From NCBI GenBank assembly GCA_947179485.1, contig OX359248.1, positions 30,947,378 to 31,011,377 of the forward strand: a stretch of 64,000 nt of DNA, written 5' to 3'. Both the position numbers and the translations under genes were made by a program. Positions 13,441 to 27,440 of this stretch are shown here, one piece after another. Position 1 is the first letter of the stretch; each line of letters starts with the position of its first letter. The notes beneath the pieces are model-generated. The model searched no databases. It was not told the DNA's origin and saw only the letters and a program-made list of their open reading frames with translations. This stretch comes from Allacma fusca. Its lineage: Eukaryota > Arthropoda > Collembola > Symphypleona > Sminthuridae.

Positions 13441-13929
13441 CGACTAGATTTTATTGAACATATCTCTTGAGTTCAGTCAGAGGGGTTACATGGTCTATGA
13501 GGTTGGTTAAATAGTACGAGTATCATTCATTTCCGATCCTGTGTGTACTCGGAATCTTGGAGGAGGATTTTCTTGGGAGGAAAGAAATAAATCTCCAAAT
13601 ATATGACTTCCAGTTAGGCAATCAAATAGTAAATTGCAAACTACATGCAAACAAAGGGGGTGGGGAGAGTAAATATGGCTTTGTTTAGTGTAGTACATAC
13701 ATATATGCTCTTCCTTCAAACTGGAAGCATATATTAATATAGGGATGATACAGATTCCTATCGGGCCTTTGGTGTATCGCTGAGTATAATCAAAATAAAT
13801 CCATAGATTGGGAGTCTAAATTGGTTTGGAGGTTAATTCTAGGGAACAAAACATAGGGAGTCGACTATATCGGAAATTATCGAGGGCAATTAAATTCCTA
13901 ATGATTTCCTTCTGGGCTCCTTCAAGGAT

Positions 13930-16900
13930 TTATAGGTTCTTGGAAGGATTCTCGAGTCGGGCTTCCAAGGAAGCTATCTTGATATTCTGGATGGATTCCG
14001 CACTGAGGTCAGAACAAGTCTTGAGTCCCCACTTGAGCAATTGACTCTGGACGGCTGCCAATCGGAGGTGATTTGTATGTACTTGATCTCGGGTTGCGAG
14101 GAAATCTTTTTTAAACTTGTGCATCATGTCGGTCTCGAGGTTCTGAAATGGAAAAGAGAAAAAATGAGTCTTTTACCCCCAGTGGACATATACCCATAGG
14201 GATACATATGCATATGAAGGATATCTTTAAATTTTTAAAAGGGTTCTTTGCATTCTCCTCATCCGAAATTTGTCATGAAAAATATGGGGCCAATACTGAC
14301 CAACGACTATGGCTTTGACAAGTTTGGAATTAAAATTGGTATAAGCCATATGTATATGTATGCAGGTCATATCTAGAGGTATGTACATAATAGTATGGAC
14401 GTGTTCGTGAACAAGCATAGTAGGGACAGGGACATGGAGGTTTTTTCCCCCCCTTGGAATCATCCTGTGGTAAATGGCCCGGAAAAAGTATTTTTTCCTC
14501 AGACTGACTTGATTGTAAATGATTTGACCAGATTTGACAGATGGAGAGAGATAGAGAATGCAATTTATATTCTTATCTGTTTTTGTTCAGGTGGAAGAAT
14601 AGAAATAATCAATCATGAGAGTTTCTGTTTAGGGATGTTCAAGTCTAAAAAAGAGAGAGAGAGAGAGATGACTCACCTGTTGCTCTTTAAGTTCATCATT
14701 GGTGATGGACGCTTGGCTGACAGAGGCTTCCAGCCTTGCCAGTCCAGTTTGCATCTCCGTGAGTCTCTCATCATACTTGGTTTCCAGACCCTCCATGGCC
14801 GTAAACAATTGTTTACTGGATTCCCGAATATCCATGACGGATGACAATTTGAAACTGAGTCCTTGTAGAGTATTGGAGTAGTCCTTCAAGTCCTTCTCCA
14901 AGATATTGATCCGATAGGAGTTGGAGGCTTGATTTCCCAAACTATGCCCAACATCTTCATCATAATCATAACTTTTCCTCTTCCTCTGGTCCATTCTCTT
15001 GATCTTTGTTTGCGAGCGGCTCACTACTCCCTGCTGATGCTGCTCAGCTCCGTCGATTATGTCAATTTCATTGGAGACTTGGTTCGAGTTATAATCTGCA
15101 GAATTCCAGCTGCTTCCACGCTCCGCTTTGGTCCCTCCACCATCCCTCCGCTCTGTGCTTCTACTCCCAACCACAAATTTTCTCTCCAGCTTGACAAGTC
15201 TTTTGTGAAGGAGAGTTTGGTCTCTCATGACGTCTCTTATCACATTCTCCAGGCTAATCAACTCCGATTTGTGTTTTCTTTGATGGCGAGTTCCGTGAGT
15301 TGCCGCTGAAGTGTCTTTCCCTTTTCTCACTATCAAATAGAAAAGTCCCATGTATTACTTCCTCCTTAATGCGTACATTTCAATACTTTCCACGGGCCAA
15401 ATGCTACCCGGTAGTGCAGTGCCCTATACTGAAGGGGATACTTAAGATGTCTCGATGTTTGCTGGAGGAAGAGCCAACAGCTATCTGTCTGTATGCATCT
15501 GCACATCTACCTACATATAGATATACGTTATAGCGTGTGGAGCCGTAAATAAAATCTTGTGCACGTGGAGTATGTTCATGAATACATATCCACGGAGATG
15601 CTCGACTATCTGAGGGAAGCCAACCAATAAGATTATTTACACGTTATCATGTCCTGGGGTATTTGAGTAAAGGGTACTCACTCCAGAAGATGTATGTATG
15701 TGGTACGGTATTGTGAGATATATTAGATGGCCCACGACACTATTACCCTCCGTAACATTCATTAAGTACAAGGTTCTCAATGGCTTAGCATTCTGCCAAT
15801 TGTTGGCTCTCTGAGGAGGTTGGGTTTCCTCGGGTGCTTTCGCCTTCAAGTAGTATTTTACGGAGAGGAGCATAATATCTATGTATTCTGGAGCATCGGT
15901 CTACCTTCCAACATGACTATATGTAGATACACTGAGGGGTTTGTTCGGGAACAATAAGTATTTTGTGGTTGCTGGCAGGGCATACCGTCCCATACATTAC
16001 TGTATTGAAAGAAATTGACAGTAAAGTGTAGAAGCTATAGTTATTTCATACGCAATTTAGCTGAAAGTTGCAAGCTTCTCCACTAATGGGGTTCTACTTC
16101 TTTTGGGCTTTTTGACAAGTCTTTGGTTCGCCAAAGAAAGAGAACAAGAGCTTTCCATTTCGATGCATTAGATTGAATTGCCTTCCTTACCTTTCGTATT
16201 TGCTGCCTCGTTGTCCTCCAAGCGTCCCTCGTCCTCAGTGAGGAAAGTTCGTTTTCTTCTCGTACTTCCCAAAACTTTCTCCGGGGTCCATTGTTTCCTC
16301 TCAGTCTGGGAATAACAGGAATAAAAATAATTTGGATTTCAATCATATTCTGTATATACTTCCCTGCTCAAGTGCCATTCCTCACTATTTGATATTTTAA
16401 TCCGAAACCTTGTTCGAATTTTGATTTCCTTTTACAACCTCCCGTGTCAAATTCTATAGTGTGTTTATTTATATTTAGAGCCAGATATAAGGTTTCTACT
16501 TTTTCCTTCTACGCGACCCCATAGTTCTACTGTACAAAGCCTCTTAGCATCCGCAGATGTACTATTTTTGTATGTGAAGCCTGCTCCGGATTTGGATACT
16601 TTAGGTGTAGCTTTTGTATACTAGAAAAGATATATTGCGGCGATAAAGTGCGGGCTTTGTAATAAATTGGAGATTCGATAAATCTGTATGGTACTATACG
16701 AGGCATGTGTATATATGGATATACGTGAACACATGTGAGATGTAGGAATGTTATGGGATGTATTCATTTGATTAGGGAGGATGTCAGAATTCAAAGGTGG
16801 TCATATTATCTCGACTATTGCCAATGATACAAAAGACGGGAAAGGGATGATGACATGCCCTACTTTTTCCTGTAATATGTTGAAAGAATATACATGAACT

Positions 16901-19900
16901 TGAATGTAAATGAAGATAGCTGGGGAGGTTTCGTGAATACGTAAACACATGAATGGGGAAGTGTGAGTGTGAGGTTTTTGCATGAAAGGGTTTTGAATAG
17001 CTTACCTCGGATGCCTCACTGATAACTTGTGTTTGCTCTTCTTGAAGAAACTTTTGTCCCATTTTAATTTGCCAAGTACGCAAGTCCGCAATATCCCCTT
17101 TGATTTCCAAAAGTCCTTCCTCATCCCGGGCCTGGCTTGCCTTGAGAGACTCGACGTCATTCCGGGAAGTTCTCAAGTCCCCGTCCAGTCGGTTGACCTC
17201 GGTGTCCCAATGTTGTCTCAGATGGACCAGCCCCGTCACATTAACTGATGCCGAAACTTCTTGGATCCCATGGCGAAGCTCTTTGACCGACTCCTTCAGC
17301 CATTCAATCGTCGTCTGTGATTCCAACACCCCCACAGAAGAGACGGCCAGTCAACATAAAAATTTAAAAGGGAGAGAGAGAGAGAGAGAGTCGTTATTAA
17401 ATCATGGATACACTCTCGCTCATTTTCCTCCATGTCTCTCTTTACCACTTCCCTGTCTACAATTACGACCGTACTAACAATCCTACAAACGTTTTCGCCT
17501 TGTTTGAATACCAATTAACCCATCTCATAAATCTTTGAATGTGGCTAATGAGCAAGTTTAGTCGGCATAAATTTGATCCTTGTCCTCTGTTTGTGAACCG
17601 CGTTCCTGGCCTTTTACGGTTCCCCTCGACTTCCAACATAAAGTAAGGGGTGAGTGAATGACTCCCACTAACTTTCTCTCCGTCCAGAGAGCTCCCCATC
17701 CTTCCTTTTCATATCACACTTGCTCCGTGCATATATCTATACATAAAATGCTAAAAGGAAACTCAGGGATAGTAGTACAACCGTGGATGAGTGTGTTTAG
17801 ATTCAAAATCAAAGCGCTGGCAATTAGTGCTCCACATACAGATATATGCACAGTGTCTCTACATTATCTAAGCAAGTTTCAACTAACTTGAGTCGAGTCC
17901 CTCACCACACGAGCAAGCACTCAAATTAAATCCTAAAACTTTCCATCCGGTGCAGAGGTCATTAAAGTAAAATAATGGAATTGAGCCGTTGTGCTGACAG
18001 CGTACGAAAAACTGAAACATTTTAACAAATTTAAGTATCAGTAAGAATTATAAATTGATCTACGACTATCTGCGTCCAAACGAAGTTATACTATATTTCA
18101 AGGGCGGAATAATATAGATATACATTCCCAGTAATTATGTACTGCATACACACTTTAGTATGGATGGGTCTTGAAGAGCAGGAGAAAGTAAGTACATACA
18201 TACGAAGTCGGAGGAAACTCAGGAGTGAAGTTGTGGGATATCAAAAGCTGCATAGGGTACTATACAAATTATAAGGAGCCCTTGACTTAATTTGGGCAGT
18301 ATAGTATCCATGTTTTTATAGCATTGAAATTAAATCAAATTGGCCAGGATACAAAACAAACCGCAAAGTACTTAGGATTTAATTGAAACCCGCATAGAAG
18401 ATGTCGGAATGAGTTCAATCTTGCTAAGTGTAACTTACTACCAAGTATAAAGTTGTGGAGCTATGAGACTCTGACTCTCCTACAAATGCTCTCCATGTAG
18501 TTTCCCCTATATAGATATGTATGTATCTACATAAATGGGTCTTTGACGGGGGAAGTATGTTAATCATGCACTCCTTGGTGGTATTTAAGTATCCTTTTTA
18601 TTCATGCATACGAATACCATTACACTTTTATAGGAGAGTGTATGTATCGTGTGGTATTTATGTACATACGTAGGGATGCACACGTATAATTATTTATGGT
18701 GAGGAATATTCGTATGAAGTAGATTCTATAGCTATAGGAGCTGGAGCTTCTGCAAATGTACTGCCGTTTTTATATCTGTAGATATATTTTCATTTGTACT
18801 TTCCAATGGTGACTGTACGTAATGTGTATAGTTTAAATTTTTGTATGCATGGAATGGGGAAAGGATGGGACGTGAACCTATAAAACTCTTTACCAGTTTC
18901 ATGAGAAGATTTCCAGAGACTAAAGGCATATGTAATGGCTATAATGGTTTCCTCTTCTTTCTGTTTCTGGCATGGAATAAATGTATGTGGAGGGGGGGGG
19001 GAAAGCCTAATGTACATAATGTGTTACCTTCTTGCGAAGAGTCTACTCCAAAAGGCTCAGTCCCAAACGACTGAAGTAATGTTCACAGGCTTTAATGCAG
19101 AGGGAAACGATATGAGAAAGACAGACTGAAATAGAGCAAACTCACCTCATCATTATGGATTTTGTTATCCAGTTTTGGATCTTTCAAGCTTGAGTAACTC
19201 GCGGCTTGCTCACTCCGCAGTTTTTGAACTTCTTTCCTGCAATCAAATCAAAATATTTTAATTGTGAATATTTTTCTCAACGTACGTTTCTGATTAACTC
19301 CAAGGTTCCTTCCCACTCTCCCTCCCTCCCTCCCTCCTTTTTGCACACATGAGGGAAACTAGATTGAGAATAAGTTTTTAGTATGAAATTGTATTAGCTC
19401 CGTCTCATCTTTTAGGAATTATGATATAGTCCGGATCCCAGACTAGACACATTAATTAGATATAGAAAAGTCCTGGTAATTTACAAGCGGGAAATTCGTA
19501 CCAGCTAGAGGGTACATATTATATGTGGGTATTAATTTTATAACACTGCATCACCCTACGAAAGAAGCCGGCTCTCTCTCTCTCTCTCTCTCTCTCTGAG
19601 GAGAAGCGGAGAATTATTGTGGGAGCCTCTAATTCCAAGGTATTTGGTACATGTAGTTGTGTGTATGGAGTTGAGGATTTCCCTCACAAATCCTACGTAT
19701 TACGACACAAATTTTAACTTAATGGGCACGTAATTTATTTTAAAGCCACTATTAGTTATCCTTATCAATAAACCACTGTCTCATGTAAGTGTACTTCTAC
19801 AGCTCTGTAATGACTTGAGTCTGTCTGTGACTCCGCCCGTATGTACATTCTATCTACAGGGTCTTCTCCTAGTCCAGAGAGATTCCGCAAGCAGAAGTGC

Positions 19901-22121
19901 AGCATGTATCCCAGCATTTCAATTTCAAAAGGAACACCTTGGCATGTCCGGGTAGAAAAAGTGGGGTGAAATAAGTAGGAATTCAAAAACGGGCTCGAGT
20001 TCTCTCCCTGGACCGCATATGTGTACTAATAGTTATACCTTTCTCCGCTCCTAGGATTTTATTTCGGATATAAGGAGCGAAAATTCTGCAACTTTTAAAA
20101 TTAACACTCATGCCTTCCCCAGAATTAGTTTCTTAGATGGTTCTCTCCCCTGCCCAGACGGTATTTTGCATATGAATCTCGTTTAGCAGGGGATTTCCCA
20201 ATGAATATGACAAGATAGGTGTAGCTTTTTAATATTGTACTTTGCAGTAAAAATTTAGCGCATTACTTTTTCCAAGGTACTTTGTATTTCTTAATTCGCT
20301 ATCCATTGCGCCACTGTGTATGTACTGTAGAGATCGTAAAATTGTAGAATGGAGATTCAGATTCCTGCCTGTTTCTAATTATTGTAGAGAATCAAAATGA
20401 AGGAGACTTTTTTTTTTCTGAGGGGGAAATACTCCGTGATTAGAAAAGGAATAATGTTGCCATTAGACGCCAACAGCCTCACCATAAAGTGATACATAGG
20501 AATACTACACTGCTGGGTGTGAAACTTAGAAAGTTCCATATCCTGCCTGTACTCCACTCGGGGCACGGGTAGTTTTCTCCTATATCTATAGTTAGGAAAA
20601 TTATAGTGAGGCTCCGTTTCCTTCGAGCTGGTCCATTCTTTTCCCTAACTACCTGATAAGATTTGCACATTTATGCCCCATTTAACACAGGAAAGGACTT
20701 TTCTAGATATTTTGCATCTATTGTAAATACTAGGAGGGGGGAAAGCTGGGTTATATGTGTGAGTATACAGATGTACTGTAACATGGAGGGGCTAGTACAG
20801 GAGCATGCGGCTATACATACATAAGTATCAAAATATATGCACATCCACACCAACTCCATTTACTCACAGTCCAAAAATTTGCTGACGTATTTTGCTGTAT
20901 TAGTACAAGCCCTGCCGTCATCCTGCATCTTCGTTTGTCCCTTTGAGTTCTCCTTGTTTTATACAATAGGAGCGGCTCTGCTTTTTCTGTATTTCTCCTT
21001 CCACAAAGATTTATGTACTTGCTTCTTTATATTCTGCTCGGAGCCCATACTTGCTCGTATTTTCGGGAAATTTCTCGCTATTGGGTACCTCCTTGCACAA
21101 TCTTGCCTTTCTCTCTCTTTCAAGTACATTCTTCAAGGTTCTGTGCATACTGACATGCTTCCACCCGGCCTCTGTATCTCTCTATCTTTCTATTAGAATT
21201 TCCCCCCGTCCCATTTCAAATGTGTTTTTACAGCTTGAAGAGTTTTCCCTTTCTCGCTGGGGTCACAAAACTCGAGAGAGGTTGGGAGTTTTGTGAGGTG
21301 TGAGATCACTCGTAAAGTTTTGGGAAATGTGAGAGTTGGGATGTGGGGGAATTTTCAGGGTATTTTTTAACTGCTGATTGTCTCATTTATGTACGTACTT
21401 GACAGGGCGGGGACATGTGTGAGCAATTGATATAATGATGCTACATACATTTTCAATCCGCATGATACATTTTACACTCCATTTAAAACCTTGTGTCCCT
21501 ATAATTATTAAATAAGCTGGACTTGGATGTGAGGAAGTCCAGGTTGACTGTGAGGACATGTAGAATAAATTTGCAATGGCCTACTTAAATAATGACTCCC
21601 GCTCACAACACATGTAATTATGTATCAACTGTCAGGGATACTGTATGGAGTAGGGAGATTGGCCTGATTTGTAAAATTTGATCAGGTAGACAATTCTCTT
21701 GTTTACAGTGTAATTCCTAAAGCTTTTACAGATAGATTTACATGGAATCCACACGCCAGACAACCAATTGTTCCTTCCCAGGCATGTTTGCATTCAAGGA
21801 GTGTGTCAGTCCTTTCAATGGTTAGCCTGGGCTCGGAAGGTTTATCTACAATGTGGAGGTCTATCCAGGGAGATAGATAGAAGCTAATCGAAAGCAGCTG
21901 CTTTTCCTCCTCGTAGGTAAACAACAATCATGTTTGTAAACTTAAACCTTTTAAGAGAGCAAGTCCATAGGCTTGCCTCTAATGCTCATTCCAGTGTAAA
22001 TGCAAATGTAATGGTTTTCACTACTGTCGACTCCAAAGGATTTTCCATGTTTGCGCAAGTAGACGGACAAATTGCATTAGACAGGAGGCTTCTTCGCATT
22101 TTATGTAGTTATGTAGTTCCC

Positions 22122-22170
<49 letters not shown>

Positions 22171-23826
22171 ATATTTCATAAGTAATATGGTCCTTGCGTG
22201 TATGCAGTTGTGTAGGTGTAGGTAATTTCAGAAGCTTCAAGAGGGCTGGACTGATATGACCAGTCGCGTGGCCAAGAAATATGGCCAGCATATTTTTAAA
22301 TGTTGCCAGTTTCCTCCAGAAATTCTGTTATTTCTTGGATTTGTTATTTGAAAATACTTTTCTGTAAATTAACCACCCACTCACCCATTCATTCAGGTTA
22401 CACAGGAGTCAGCACCATGAGCACTAATGAGTTGCAAAAAATTGTTTTTGTGCGAACAGCTCAAGTCCGTGTGGAAGAGCGTGCATGAGCACTAATGTAC
22501 TTTTGAGTGGTATTTGTATACGTTGGGTGAATTTAAAATAATTACGTCTATGCTCATATAGGTACATATGTAATTACATACCCCTGACTGTATCTCATAT
22601 CTCTGGGGGTTATTACAAAAATTTTCGTCACTCATTGCTTCGCAGTGGAGAAGAAAAAAAAACTGCATTCAGGCTGACATGTGCATTGTGAGGGTACAAT
22701 ATAGAGACAAGACCTGTTTATATTTTGGACCTACACACATTTGCAGAGGACATGGCATACAGAGGAACATTGCGGTTTTTTTTTGTGGCGGTGATGATGT
22801 TAGTAAAAAAGAATGACAGCGTCCAGCGATGGGGAATTTAATAATGAAATAATTCCGGATGGAAAAATCCTCACGGGTAGTGACTACAGAGGGGAAAAAT
22901 TAGCAATACAGAGACGTGGGCTCGGTGCGAGATGAAAGTAATTACATGTATGTACATACATGAGGGATAAAAAGGGAGAGAGAGAGAGAGAGAGGAAGAC
23001 AGTGGGAAGTCCCAATGGTGGAAGCGGAAGAAATCCCTTGAATACAATAAAATAGTACAAAAAGGAATTCCTGTGAATCTAACCTTAGGTAGTCGATTTC
23101 TTCCCTAAGTTCGACCACTTCACCTCGAAGAGCCACTTGTTTTTCTTGAGACGCAACTGCTTCAGACAGGACATTCCTTAAATCAGCAAGAAAGACGACC
23201 ATGGTCTCCATCCTCTTGGAATTCTCCTCAAGTTTCCGCACGATGATCGACGAGACTTCTCCATTGTCCTTCTCTCCACGGGTTCCCGACTCGTCCTTGT
23301 TCTCCACTGAATCCGAATCACTATCCTCTATTTCTCTGTTCAGTTTCTCTGGATCAGTGGCCTCAGCTGGGATGCCGGGGTCCTCTCCATTACTATTTCT
23401 CCCGCTACTCCGACTCCTACTCCGACTCCGACTCCTGTGGTCGTCTTGAGCTGGAACTGTAATTGCTCGTTCGCCATTAGATCCTTTAATTATGGTGGCT
23501 TGTTCTCTTGGCTTTGGAGGAGAAACATGCAAGTTTGGGATTGTTGACACGTCCTCCTCCTCGCCCTTGTCCTTATTATTAAGTAGAAAATCTTGGAGTA
23601 AGTCCTTTTCACGACTTTGTGAGTCTAGAATCAAATCTAATTTATTTTCTAACTCTTCTAATGATGACAGTGACTCATCCACGGGGGAGGAGTCCAGGGC
23701 TGAATCCGAACTTAACCTCCTTGTAGAATGACCTGTAGACAAACTCTCAGCTAATGTCAGTCCGACGCACAGGATTACCAGAGCCCTACAACAACAACTC
23801 TTCCAAGGAGCTCCTGCCATGTTCAT
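13930..23826 (-). CDS. Secreted, largely coiled-coil protein, six exons, 699 residues (possibly Scabrous-like stalk without a fibrinogen domain)
   Basis: Exons, high to low coordinate: 23826-23084, 19236-19146, 17314-17006, 16305-16191, 15305-14677 and 14142-13930 (TAA). All introns are GT-AG and all phases agree, totalling 2,100 bases. Residues 1-27 form a signal peptide with hydrophobic core ALVILCVGLTLA. Next come Ser/acidic sequence, an RS repeat (about 131-141), an acidic stretch, and heptad-like segments in exons 1-3 and 5-6 (e.g. IEWLKESVKELRHGIQEV). The small fourth exon encodes RRKR (397-400), a furin-type site. Exon 5 also has a basic KRKS beside an acidic run. The mature chain contains one cysteine, C672. 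This layout resembles the N-terminal stalk of fibrinogen-related proteins, and by general impression arthropod Scabrous, a secreted Notch-pathway modulator. No fibrinogen domain follows, so that name is only a hypothesis. ATG 23826 was chosen because it starts directly before the signal peptide. Another ATG lies two codons on. Confidence 0.75.
14651..14668. repeat. (GA)n microsatellite just after an exon donor
   Basis: A GA run on the plus strand lies just inside the last intron of the minus-strand gene, nine bases from the donor at 14676. On the transcript it reads as a CU-rich tract directly downstream of the 5' splice site. Confidence 0.85.
17371..17390. repeat. (GA)n microsatellite in a coiled-coil gene intron
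   Basis: GA repeats lie in the intron about 57 bases upstream of the exon that starts at 17314 on the minus strand. On the transcript they become CU repeats near the acceptor and may serve as a polypyrimidine element. Confidence 0.85.
19571..19598. repeat. (CT)n microsatellite
   Basis: A CT run in the first intron of the minus-strand gene. A TCCC repeat lies nearby at about 19317-19338. Confidence 0.95.
22122..22168. repeat. (TG)n microsatellite
   Basis: TG dinucleotides interrupted once by TTT, in the first intron of the minus-strand gene. Open frames reading through it give only Val/Cys or Thr/His runs and are artefacts. Confidence 0.95.
22974..22994. repeat. (GA)n microsatellite near the first donor of the coiled-coil gene
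   Basis: A GA run about 90 bases inside the intron that begins at 23083 on the minus strand. The apparent read-through of exon 1 into this tract is intronic. Confidence 0.9.
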
Positions 23827-26800
23827 GTTTTCGTATTATTTTTTTTATAATAATAACAAATCCCGAAACTCTAGTAACTTTTGAAACACACCTTAAATGT
23901 TTTATAGTAAAAAAATTAGTACTATTAGTATTCACACCAACTGAGCTTGTCCCCAATGGTACTCATTATACTGGCTGGGCTATTCACTGGGGATACAAAT
24001 GAGTTAATCTTGTACGGACAACAATTTAAAGACCAGTTAAGAGTAATCTGGAAGTAACCTCTGCCACGCTCTTTGCCACACTGACACTTGGACCAGTCCC
24101 GTCGGAATAGTTATACATTGAGGGTGGAGAGCCTTACAGATTAGATATTTTTCTAAGGGCACGTGTGGTGTGGAACGAGAGGGAACACGCTCATTTGATC
24201 TTCCAGGGCATAGTAGTACTGGAGGGAGAGACCCTTTGGTCCTATCCTTGAGGCAGGGGTAGGATAATTTCACAGAAAACAGATGAGGCAAGATTTCCGA
24301 ACCGTTCAGAATCTAATCTCTATAGTCTGGTTCACTGGTGGAGTTCTGAGGGAGTGGAAAGTTCTGACAGGCAGCATACGGTCACCGTCGGTCAATTTCA
24401 AAAACAGGAGCAGCTCGCCTTTGACTACCATATTGAGGGAGTCGTGTGTGTGGAGCTATTATATACGGCACACACACAAACAGAGTCACGGTCCCTCCAC
24501 ATAGGATTTCCGAACCAGTTGCTCAAGACTCAATATAGTGTTACAATACACCTTTTCCCTACCTGTCATGTATCTTGAACTGTGATGCAGCCTCGAACAT
24601 CCCCCAGCCCGAGACACTAATGATGATGAGTAAGAAACTTTTAGAAGTAGTAAATACTTACATACTTGTTTGCCCATACAGGGCGCTCCTATGTAACTAT
24701 GTATGTATGTGCATTACATACAGTACCATACGTGTTTGCACACACGTACATAGATATGTCCAGACGGGTGTCCAGTCGAGTCTCTTATCTAGTAGTTCCC
24801 ACGTATGTATGCGTGCAGCGTGCCAACTTGTCGTGTGTGTGGATCCAACTTTTAGTTATTTGTCTTCATTCCAATAGATATTCACACATTGTGTGCTTAT
24901 GATTGTCGGATTACTTGGGAAAGGAGAGTGCAGAAAATACAATGGGGTTGGAGGCTGCTGGTGTAATCAGTATCCTATCTGTATGTATCTATTTAGCATG
25001 TTCATATACGGACTTGTACATAACGAAAGCTTATACTGCTTCTGGAATATCTATAGGTACGTACATACAATGAAAATGTACGGAGTTGGTATTGTCATGA
25101 AGGGACAAAACAAAGTATCGTCCCTGTCAAGCCAAGGAGCTATAAAATGTATGACAGGGGTAGGGAAAGGACCGAGAAGGTACAGGTATAAGGGTGAGCA
25201 GGTATGTAATAAAGTAAAATATAGACCCTTGAACAATAGCTATATAGATGCATCTGTGGGCCAGTATTTTTCTAGCGAGGAACACCTGGCCGGCCACACG
25301 TCTCTTCTCCGATGCTACTCATCTCGATCCGAGTCGAAAGTTTCCCCCAATTCTTCTCTTCTCCGCTTCTATTATTACTACAACACACAGAGGAGTTAGG
25401 ACGCTCAAACCCGAGCGATAAGTTTGTGGTTCACAAATAGAGAAAAAAGTAAAGACCTAAAAGAGAAAAAGGACAGGTGTTGTGGGACCTCTTTTTAACA
25501 TCATCATGTGCTTTAGTTCTCACATCTTGTGGTAGTGGTTGCTCATCATCAGAGGGGAAAAAAATTATAAAAATATAAACTCATACATCAGTAATGTGTA
25601 CATAGAGGAGGAGAAAAAAATTACAAAAAATCTAATAATGCGTACTACTTTCATAGACGAGCCAGCCAGGACACGGGGGATAAGTCAGGGAGAAAACAAT
25701 TCAAGTATAAATAATGCTACTCGGCGTATCGTTCCTAATATCGTAATCAGCTATCAAATGCCGTCCTATACAGTAGTATCATTTATTAATTTTTTCGGTT
25801 GAGTCCTCCAACCCAGTTCCATCTGCAAGCCTTAACCATATACAAATGTCAGAACACACTAGATGTTGTTTACTACTCTTAATGGCTTCCCCTTGAGTTT
25901 AAACCACAAAAATTGTACTAGTACCAATAAATAAGAGAAATTCCGGGTAGAAATAATCCCCCTTTCCAATCCTAAGCAATAATAATTATTACAGTTCCGT
26001 AAATCAGATTTGGGTAAAATCCGGGACAAATATATAGCGGGGTTGAATAAATTATAAATTAATTAAATTAATTAGTGAGGGGAATGTACCAGACGTGAAG
26101 ACATTATTAAACCCTTGAGAAGAAGTAATAAAGGTTAGGGAGAATGGGATGTGAGAATTTTCATGGAGCAGGCTGAGGGGCTCGAAAATTTAACGAATTA
26201 TGCAGAGAGTTCTGAAAACTATCTAAAGCTATAGTGAGATTCTAGGTGTTAGTTTTTTTTTGTTATTTATAATTATAATTATAATCAAAGGGAAATCTCC
26301 AGCTACCAAATGGAGCAGGAACTTTTCGGAGTTGAGCTTGTTTATAGGGACGCCTGATTTCCATTGAAATGAAAGTACCGTTGCTGTCTGGGAATGGAAA
26401 GCATCTCGTAGAACAACTTAGGCCTGGTGTGGGATCCTATTTATAAGATCCTCAGTACATACTGTAGGAAGTAACTCATACCGAATGCAAAGCGCGTCCG
26501 CCGAGAAGAAACAAGACAACCACATTTGGACGTGTGTATTTAACATCAGTAATTACAAATATACTGGAAAGGGGCACAGGGCACAGTAGCGTTATATAAG
26601 TCCAGAGTACAAATCGTATGCAGGTCGTATGTACTTAGCATTGTTTTACGTGGACACTTACACAGTCATATATCTATACTTAAAAGCTTGAAAATCTCAA
26701 ACGACTATCTTTAAAGGTTTAAGATAGGTCAAGTTTCCAGATGTCATTTCCTGCTCCTACTCTGAGCTCACTTGCATCCTGGGACAACAGCAACTTACAC

Positions 26801-27436
26801 CCAAAAAGCTATAGCCGTCATAGTATGTATGTACATACCCCTCAGGGCTCGTGTGGTAACTTTCTATAAGTATCTACGTACAATTTTTGGAGCTAAAAGA
26901 TTTTAGGAATGAAAAATATACGTGCATAAAATGTTTTATAGAATGAAGATCCCCCAAAATGTAAATGGTTGTCGTAAAATGTAATCCAATTTTTAATGTA
27001 AAATGGTTCCTAAATATAGACATTTGGAGTGCAAGCGCCTACCACGATCGCCTCTGGACTAACGATTAAGCGACAGAATAAAAATTGATGAAGGAAAGGG
27101 AAAAAGAAAAAACAAGGGAAGAAAGAGGAGTCTTAAGACTACACACTTTCAAACCATGGGGATCGATGGCATTTTATCTCGTTTTATTTTATATCGACTC
27201 CATGTATCTATCTATCTATACAGGGATAGGTTTGGGTTGTGGAGGACGTTTTTTTTCCTGTAGCGAGGTTTTCCACGGATTTTCTTCCAATCGTTTGCAA
27301 GAATAAGAGTACATTAGATAGTAATATATTTGTGCGACGGGCAAGGCACGACAGCATAATGTATGGAGATAGAATAGGCCAGCACAGATGAGATGGGGAA
27401 ATGCTTTTCAGCATCCAAATCCGATTTCCAGATAGC

Positions 27437-27440
<4 letters not shown>

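Noticed and set aside
4997-13929. Search for a fibrinogen-like domain downstream of the minus-strand coiled-coil gene
   Set aside because: No frame shows the expected Gly-Gly-Trp, Cys and Asn-Gly motifs, and the last exon ends in TAA with no strong donor. I therefore did not extend the gene.
14929-15309. 126-codon plus-strand frame
   Set aside because: It is antisense to exon 5 of the coiled-coil gene and has no independent support.
22942-23083. Continuation of the coiled-coil gene's first exon frame beyond 23084
   Set aside because: A good donor (CTAAG|GTTAG) at 23084/23083 joins in phase to the next exon and keeps the heptads. The extension runs into low-complexity Leu-Ser sequence over a GA repeat.
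24893-25399. 168-codon open frame on the plus strand
   Set aside because: No recognisable domain, patchy composition and no splice partners. A frame of this length is plausible by chance in 64 kb at this base composition.
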